Of a stretch of 64,000 nucleotides of DNA, positions 13,601-22,600 are shown one piece after another. The position numbers and the translations under genes were made by a program. This DNA is from Siphlonurus alternatus (taxonomy: Eukaryota > Arthropoda > Insecta > Ephemeroptera > Siphlonuridae): positions 47,179,784 through 47,243,783 of the forward strand of contig OX463779.1 in NCBI GenBank assembly GCA_949825025.1. The letters run 5' to 3'. Numbering within the stretch: position 1 is the stretch's first letter; each line of letters starts with the position of its first letter. A model generated the notes under the pieces. The model searched no databases. It saw only the letters and a list, made by a program, of their open reading frames with translations, and was not told the DNA's origin.

Positions 13601-16600
13601 GTTACACGAAGGGCGTATATTAAATATCGCGGTGCAATGGGGCCTAAAAATACTTGAATGTGATTGCATTTATATAAGACTTTTGACATTGGTAAAATCA
13701 GTGGCTAATTAAAGGAACTTATAGGCTGACGTCTCTCGTGCCCACAGATCCAACCGTCTACACACGCACGCGCGGCTTTCCTTTATTGTGCAGCTTGGTG
13801 AACTACCTGGAGTGTCCATGCATGCTGAGTCCAAGCCAGCAGCAGCCAGAGGCCATTTTCAAGGAGGCGGTGCGTCGTATGCAGCAGGTCGAGGAGAGGA
13901 TTGTAAGTGCGCTCAGCGCCATCTTGTACACTGTAATTAACATCGTCTTACATGCCCCTGCTGTGTATATGAACCTCTCTGTGTGGAAGTTGCCATCTGG
14001 ACACGCGTGCCAACTTCAGCATCGCAGCTGTTAATAATTAGAAGCTTTTTGTCTCTTTAAAAGCTAAAAGTTACGCTTCATTCACCGTTAAACAAAAAAC
14101 GGTGTAAAAATAAGGGGGGGATTGAGGGTTGCATAATTTGCATATTAGGGGTAGGCTGCAGAAGAAAGTTGTTAAAATAAAAAAAATAATTAATGATCTT
14201 GATATTTTTTATTGTCATTAAAGAATGTTGTTATAGTAATTAAGCATCCATGTGTTGCAGGTTTCAAGCGGTCGTTATGACGTCACAGATGACTTCACGG
14301 TCGTTTTGCAGACATTTTCCCGCAATATAACCTTTCCTCTGCTGCCGCTAGATGGCGATGACGGCGAACAAGAGACGGATCTGACCTACCTGTCGCACGA
14401 CTGTTTTCACTTCAGCCAGAAGGGTTACTCGTGGGGTGAGTACCCTAAACAAAATAATGAGGGGGTTTGTCACGTACTGTGCGTTGTAATTTTAACAGCA
14501 CAACCTTTTGATTGGTGCCACGAAATTCATACAGCTCGGTTGAGTATGACATCATGATTGTCAGTTTATGACACGTCTTAAGGTGGATTTACATGATAAG
14601 CGATTTTCAGCTATAACTGCTATAAGCGACGCGACGTGAATAATGCGCACTTGGTCTGACTTGCTGTAACTTGCTGTAACTTGCTCACTTGCAACTTGCT
14701 GTAAGCAATGTTGAGCGTGGTTAATACTTGGATGGGTGACCGTTTCAAGTAAAAATTGTGTTGCTACCTCCTTGGGGTATAAATTCATTTCATTTTTAAC
14801 TTCTAACCCAGTGCAGTGATGCACTTGTGTGTGGTTTTCTAGGCTTTGAACATCACTTGATGAAAAGTATATAGAGGTGTCCGTCCTGACTAAGGTTTTC
14901 CACGGTTCCCTCAGTCTCAGTGAATGCTGGGACGCGTAACAGGCTGTGTGGCCACTATCCGTTCCTTCCTTTATCCTTACCCATTACCCCGGCTGGAGCT
15001 CCAAGCAGTCCAAGCTCATATAGGGGTGTAACCTTTTTTGGAAAAAAAAAACACACACCTGGCTTGATTTAATTGTTGTAACATCCATTGGCGGCTATAT
15101 TTGGCAATTAAAAAGACCAACAAAAGTTTATTCTGATTATATGAGCGATTTCGCCTGCGGTATAGGATTTCAATTCACAGCTTTTTCGTCAAATTTCGTC
15201 GCATCGCGTCGCATATATATCGTTGTTTCCGCTCATGCGAGTCCGTCTTTATAAGAATTTATTTGACTTAATATGTCTTGCTCACGATTGCTAACCTTCC
15301 CCTATTATAATTTAAAGTTGGTAGTGACCTAGTAACAAAATATACCCAGGCATAATTTGTATGATGGTAGCGTATTATTTTCACTATTATATTCCTAGGT
15401 TGTCTGATACGTTAGCTAAATTTATTAAGAGTAGAAAATTTGTATGCAAAATAGGTTTTTTTTCTGCGTAAAATTTCCATTCTCTTCGGCAAGCATACGA
15501 AATTTGAAGGGGGCACAAGTTGGGAAACTCGTTCAGCTCAAATTAGAGATGTCAATCTTCGTTACGAGATATTATTGGAAAAAAAAAAAAAACTTTATTG
15601 GGACGAAATTGAATGGAAACACTCGGAATAAAAGTTATAATTATATTTTTTTATCAATACATTACTACGAATAAATGTAAAAAAAAAAGAAAAAGTTATT
15701 AGATAATTATTTTATGTTTATCTTCAATAATGACTGTAACAGAATAAAAAATAGAGAATTATATTTTTATATATTTTTCTTCTTGTAGAGAAAATTAAAA
15801 ATTTTAGTGATAAAAATGAAACGTAAGCATTTTCATAAAAATTTTAAGTTATATATTTCACGTCTTTCCTTTTTCTACCACTCCTTTTTTTCTTTGAGAA
15901 AACGTTGCTAAATTTTAGCGAATGTAATTTCGGTTTTAATTTGCAACATTCCTTGTAAGTGCGCGTACTTACCGTAAATTTTACGGCTCCACTAAAGTGT
16001 AGGAAGATATCAAGACGCCGTAAATTGAATTAATTGACACACATTTGGAACCAAACATCTTGTAACGTAATTTTAAACCTCCGCAGCTTTCATTACACAC
16101 CTGACTGCCTACCTTACAACCGAGTAGGCACAAGATTGCAGGTGTTACACCTCAGATTTTTACATGCTCTCTTGAGAATGTTGCAAACCACAAAACACTT
16201 CGAACTTTTTTTACTGAATTTATTTTAAGTATAGGCTAATCCCACGTGACCCCTGCAACGCATGTTACATTCTTTACAAGAGTTTGCCGTGCCATAGTGT
16301 TGGCAAGCACCTCAAAAATCTCGTGGCGCTGTCCTATATTTTTTTTAAAGACTGAGGGAACCGTGGAAAACCTCAGTCAGAACGGACATCTCTTAAATTT
16401 TTTTATCAATGGACCAAATTGATGTTTAAATTCTGGAGAACCACACACAAGTGCATCATTGCACTTCAGTGTGGAAAGCGAGACGAATTTAACCCAGGGA
16501 ACATAATTTCTATAATTTGAAACGGTCACCCAACCAAGTACTAACCATGCTTGACGTAGCTTGACTTCAGTGAACTAACGAGAACCGGTCAATGAACTGC

Positions 16601-19600
16601 GCCACTCTTAACCTCAAGTTGATAATTAAGTGACCAGGGAACACCAAATTTGTGGTGATTCATTGCACGCAAGGTGATACAAGTAAGGTATATATCAAAA
16701 GTATGGTAGAAAAAATGAGCACTGTTCTCCATAGCAGCAGCTTTATCTAACGTTATTAATGAGACTATGCGAACGAAGGAGTAATTAATCACCACTACGT
16801 ACATAATTAATTTTTAGTTTAAAAAAGATTATGAGAAAAAATGTGAGAGATAAAGGGAGGAAGAGGGGAGAGATAAGAAATCTAGTGTAATAATGAACGT
16901 CAATTAAGGTATTTTAATCAAGTTTTACCAACTTAGAAAAAAAAATATTAAATTTGATAAAATATAACTTTAAGTTGTAACTTAATTAGGTATGAAGTTG
17001 TTCATTCATTTTTATAAACTTTTAAGTCGGCCCCTCATTAATATCCATAGTTTCAATTATATCTACTGCAGGGGTAGAAAAGAGACACATTTTATATGAT
17101 TTAAAGGTAATTAAATAAGCTTTTGATAAGAATTTATAGAGCTATGAGTCATTTTAACACGCATAAAATATCACGCTAAGCTTAGTTAGCATTAAAATAA
17201 ATAATAATTTTATATAATACTGTCTCATTTTAATGCCAAAAATAATTACCTCTGTTAAAATATTTAATTTATTTTATCTTTTATTAAAATACAAATCTCC
17301 GTGTATGCAATCTCCAGAGAGTCAAATTCAAATTTTCTTGCAAGCGACTGTATACACTATAAACTTTTCTCCTGACTCATTTGCTAGAGCTGCAGCTCCA
17401 CAATGAACAGAGAGATGAAGATTTGCAATTTCAGGAGATGTAAGAAGAGTGCAAACAAAGCAGGAGTAAAGTTGTGGTGTCCAGAGGGGTACATCATACA
17501 CTACGTTTACATGACGGTGTTTAATGCGTATTCGTTGACGACGCTTCATAAGAATAACATTATCCGTCATCAACGAATCCGTATTAAACACCGTCATGTA
17601 AACGTAGTGACTGTCAACTGCATGCAGAGAAGGGTGAAAAAATAAATGAAAAAAAAAAAAAAAGAAAAAAAAAACATCCAATGACTTTTGGGTGGCTGAA
17701 AACTTATAATTTTTAAGTGATGTGAGTGAGGGGGCTGTTAATTAATATTTTGAGTGACAGCCGCGGAAAAAAGAACATTATTACATAAAAATTACATTTT
17801 TATCTCGTAACTTTCTAAAGCTGCATATTAAAATGAAGTTAACGAAGGTGGGTCTGCCAGGGTTCGCTCCTCCCAATGAAGAATGAATGTAAATCGATGG
17901 CCGGCGGTGCTAATAATGAGCGTCGCATATTCATACCTGACCGATGCTTATCAGCATCTTCACCAAGGACTCATTAATTGACGGTGAAAATGTATTTTTA
18001 TTAGTAATGATAAATTTCTGCTTCTCCTGACTAACCCGTGACGTCACGCATTCCTATGCAAATGCAGTCGGTCACGAAATTATAATTATAGTTTTAAATT
18101 TTCTTAAAATTTTACTGTTAAGGTAATAATTATAATTAACAAAGACCCTGAACCTAATATTTTTATAATTTATAAAAAAAAAAATCAAGAATAAATGAAT
18201 ACGATCAAAATTACTGTATTTTGAAACGTCTTGAAACTTCCGAGTACGAGGAGACTACAAAGATTTTTCCAAGTCCCTGAAATCGCAACTACTACCCTCT
18301 CCTTCATTTTCAATTATAAGAATGAACCAAATCTTATAATCGAGGGCGCCTCTTCTCCAACTAATTTCTCTGGAGATCCGCTCCATTTCTAAATCTTTTT
18401 GGCTTGTATGTGGTCACTGTATCCTTTAAAAAAATTGATTATAATTATATTTAAACAATATATTAAAATAAATATTCGTAAAATAGAAAGTGTGAACGAT
18501 TTTATATAATATAATTTTTATAATTATTAATTAAATGCCATTATATATAAAATATTATGCATTTATTAATTTATATAACATTAAAGGAAAATTACGATAT
18601 TTTGTAAAAAAAAAAAAAAAACTACGATAAAAACACGAGTGTTGTGTACAACACTGTAATAAAAAACATCAAACTCCTCGTTTCTAGAAATTTTCAAGGC
18701 ACGCTTCTCTTGCCGGTGACATTTTCCATGCAGTGACAGACAGGATGACTCGAAGGTCGGAGAAAGGTGGTAGCTGCAGGGTAAATTGCAGCGGGTGTAT
18801 AAAGGAGCGGCCGGGGAACCATCCTCAAAGTTCCTCTGAAAGCAGCCCGAGAAGCTCTACATCGCAAACAGTGGGAGTATTGACTTTTGATTTGTGACGC
18901 TAAGCATTTTAATACGAACGTAGTTATAATTATGTAGCAGATTTAAATACATTATTATTTAATGAGATTGATACAAAATTTCTTAATTTTTAACAACCTT
19001 TATGAAGCTCTTAATTATTTAAAATCATAAAAAATTCAAATGTCAAAGATTTTGTATCAGTCTATCTACAGTATTTTCATACAATCATGTTTCATACTTT
19101 ATAATAATCTGTTGCTTTCAATTTTTATTTATTTATCAATATGTAGCAGTTTACTATATTAAATACAGATTATACTATAATTAATTATACTGTATATTAT
19201 ATTAAATTGTATAATTCTATAGATAAATCATATATCGTATTATGTGATTTTATAATATTTATTTTACTATATTATATACATAATACAATATTATTCTCAC
19301 ATGTATAATTATCATTATAATTTTCTGACGTATAATATGTATGTTTGGTATTCTCTATATGAAAGTGTTATAAATTATAAAATCATTAAGTTACTTAAAC
19401 AGAAGGCAGGCATGGACATGCAAGAAGTTAGTATACATTATTTTAATATCGTCCCTCTATTTACCCAGGTGAGGGCCACATGCAGTTCAAGGTCACCACC
19501 TCCGCCAAATGCAAGGACCTGGAGATGAACCGCCCCCTGCTGCGATTACTGCAACACAACGTACAGCCAGGGCCTCATGGCGTACCTCACGGGGGACAAT

Positions 19601-22600
19601 GGTTCGATTCTGCGCGTCATCTTGCCCCAGCGTTTCTCGTCAGAGGTCTTCACGACCGCCAACATCAATGAGTACAACGAAGGTGCCTGCTTCCACATGA
19701 ACATAGTGTACCGCGGGTTGCAGGGCAACTCTCAGACAAAATAAATATTGTGATCACGCAATAAAATCATGTTATTTGTTAATTCATTTTCTTTTAACTA
19801 GAAGGCAAAGAAGTAAAATTTTTTATTTTTTGAATGGAACGAAAACAGACAGAATAAATCTTAAATAATTTATTATAATAAATTTTTTTATTTTAATTAA
19901 TTAATTATAAAAATTAAATATTTATTTTTTCTGTTTTCGTTCCATTAAAAAAAAATTTTTTTTTAGTTAAATTGCTTTCTTGTTAAAAGAAAATGAATTA
20001 ACAAATAACATGATTTTATTGCGTGATCACAATATTTATTTTGTCTGAGAGTTGCCCTGCAACCCGCGGTACACTATGTTCATGTGGAAGCAGGCACCTT
20101 CGTTGTACTCATTGATGTTGGCTGTCGTGAAGACCTCTGACGAGAAACGCTGGGGCAAGATGACGCGCAGAATCGAACCATTGTCCCCCGTGAGGTACGC
20201 CATGAGGCCCTGGACGTACGTTGTGTTGCAGTAATCGCAGCAGGGGGCGGTTCATCTCGTGGTCCTTACATTTGGCGGAGGTGGTGACCTTGAACTGCAT
20301 GTGGCCCCCACCTGGGTAAATAGAGGGACGATATTAAAATAATGTATACTAACTTCTTGCATGTCCATGCCTGCCTTCTGTTTAAATAGCTTTATGATTT
20401 TATAATTTATAACACTTTCATATAGAGAATACCAAACATACATATTAAACATCAGAAAATAATAATGATAATTACACACGTGAGAATAACATTACATTAT
20501 ATAGTAAAATATTTAGTATAAAATATTACAATAGAATATTAAATAATACGATATATGATAATAATGATATATATTATATATAGTATAATACAATTTAATG
20601 CAATACACAGTAATATGTATTTAATATATATATATATTGATAAATAAATAAAAATTGAAAGCAACAGATTATTATAAAAGTATAGGAAACATGATTGCAG
20701 GAAAATACTGTACATACATAGAAAGACTGATACAAAATCTTGACATTTGAATATTTTATGATTTTATATTTAATAACTGCAAGAATGTTTACGATTAAAA
20801 ATATTATAAATATCTTATAATAAATGGGTGCGATTCACGAAGCAGTTAACCAGGTTTCTAACCACGTTTAGCTTAACCACGTTTAACTATACCTATTTTA
20901 CGTGTTAAATCACCTAGTTAAACGTGGTTAAGCTAAAAGTGGTTAGTAACCTGGCTAACTGCTTAATTCGTGAATCGCGCCCAATATATTATTATATAAA
21001 TCTGCTGCATAATTATTACTACTTTCGTCACAAATCAAAAGTCAATACCCCCACTGTTTGCGATGTACAGGTGACGAAGCTTCTCAGGCTGCTTTCAGAG
21101 GAACTGTGTGGATGGTTCCCCGGCCGCTCTTTTATACACCCGCTGCAATTCACCCTGCAGCTACCACCTTTCTCCGACCTTCGAGTCATCCTGTTTATGC
21201 ATGAAAAATGTCACCGTCGGCCAGAGAAGCATGTTTTGCAAAATTTCTAGAAACGAGGGGATTGATATTGAAGATTTTTATTGTAAAATGTTTTGCAAAT
21301 CATACGTGTTGTGTTTTTATTTTAAGTTTTACAATATATCAAAATTTTCTTTTAATTGTTATATAAATTTTAAAAAAAGCATAATATTTTATATATAATG
21401 GTATTTAATTCATAATTTTAAATTTATGTTACATAAAATCGTACACACATTTCATTTTACGAGAATTTTTCTTTTATATAATTTTAATAATTATAATCAT
21501 TTTTTTTAAAAGGTCCATTCTTATAATTGAAAATCAGGGAGAGGGTAGTAACTGCGATTTCAGGGAAAGAGAACACCGATCAGCTGTTTTTTTTTTAGTT
21601 CCATTTGATTAACGTAAAAACCTTAGCTGACACAAAAATTCTGAATTTTGATTTTTTTTTTTTTTTTAGAGGCAGATTTTAGTATTTTATAAAATGCCAC
21701 AAAAAAATTTCAAAACAATTATTTGATCCGATTTTTTTTAATTAATTTTTTAGTTTCGCTCTCCACGTGAAAGACCTAAATGCTGAAAAAAAAAATGTGC
21801 TCAAATAATCGTTTTGAAATTTTTCCGACATATGACTTTTAGGTACTAAAATCCTTTTCTCAAATTAATAAAGTATACAAAAAATTAGTTTCATGCCCTT
21901 TATTAATTAACCTTAACAGTAAAATATTTACGAAATAAAAACTATTTATAAATATATAATGATAACTTCGTGACCGACTGTATATACATAGGAATGCGTG
22001 ACGTCACGGGTTAATCAGAAGAAGCAGAAATTTATAATTACTCACAAAAATATATTTTCATCGTCAAGTAATGTCTCTTTGGTGACGATGCTGATAAGCA
22101 TCGGTCAGGTATAAATATGCGACGATTATTATTAGTACCGCCGGCCGTCGATTTACATTCATTCGCCCTCTTTCACCTTCGTTAATAGCTTCATTTTAAT
22201 ATAGAGCTCAGAAAGGTGCGAGAAAAAAAGTTAATTTTTATATAAAAAGGTTCCCGCGGTTGTCAATCAAAATATTAATTAACAGCTTCTCCCCCCCCCC
22301 CCACTCACAACACTTAGGAATAGTTCATAATTATATTACATGAATGGATGGGGGGCGGAGTCAGGTAGCATTCTTTATTTTTTTTTTTGCACTGATAATG
22401 TATACAAAAAAGAAGGGATCACTGAGAGATGTGGTGTGGTCCAGCTAGTTTTTTTATGTTATATCAAAATAATTAAGTAATCGCGTCAATAAATTTAATA
22501 TGGTCGCCAAAAAAGAGAGCACTCTATAAGACGTCAATATATGATTGACTGCCCCTCCCATCCCCCACACCCCAATATCTATTATTGTTAGGTGCTAGTA

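Larger units (their letters stand above)
20036..21136 (-). pseudogene. Unassigned TATA-driven gene copy, right arm (probably broken)
   Basis: Mirror copy of the left-arm gene: TATAAAAG at 21129-21136, a first exon and intron, and a terminal exon 20311-20036 with stop at 20036-20038 and AATAAA at 20015-20020. It has the same five-C run (20243-20247), so the frame break predates or was copied with the duplication. Visible coding differences from the left copy are few: Leu to His, Ser to Val, and two synonymous changes. The presumptive first exon has about 13 bases absent from the left copy, including a possible CCT|GTACAT donor. Two fold-back insertions lie in this arm. Family unknown. Confidence 0.5.
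17708..22335. repeat. 4.6 kb inverted duplication inside the last PLB1-like intron
   Basis: The left arm (about 17.71-19.88 kb) matches the reverse complement of the right arm (about 19.90-22.33 kb), with a centre near 19.89 kb. Matches run from the outer TGTTAATTAATATTTTGA segment through a CGATGCTTATCAGCATC segment, a TATA promoter, an intron and a terminal exon. Identity is very high in the exon and next to it, and lower with indels elsewhere, so the duplication is not recent. The right arm also carries two insertions the left lacks: a fold-back at 20826-20983 and a degenerate TTAA-J element at about 21575-21910. Confidence 0.88.

Noticed and set aside
20052..20234. 60-codon frames antisense to the duplicated exon (also at 19546-19728)
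   Set aside because: Mirror images of each other on the opposite strand of the exon; the sense side has the promoter, splice acceptor and poly(A) signal.
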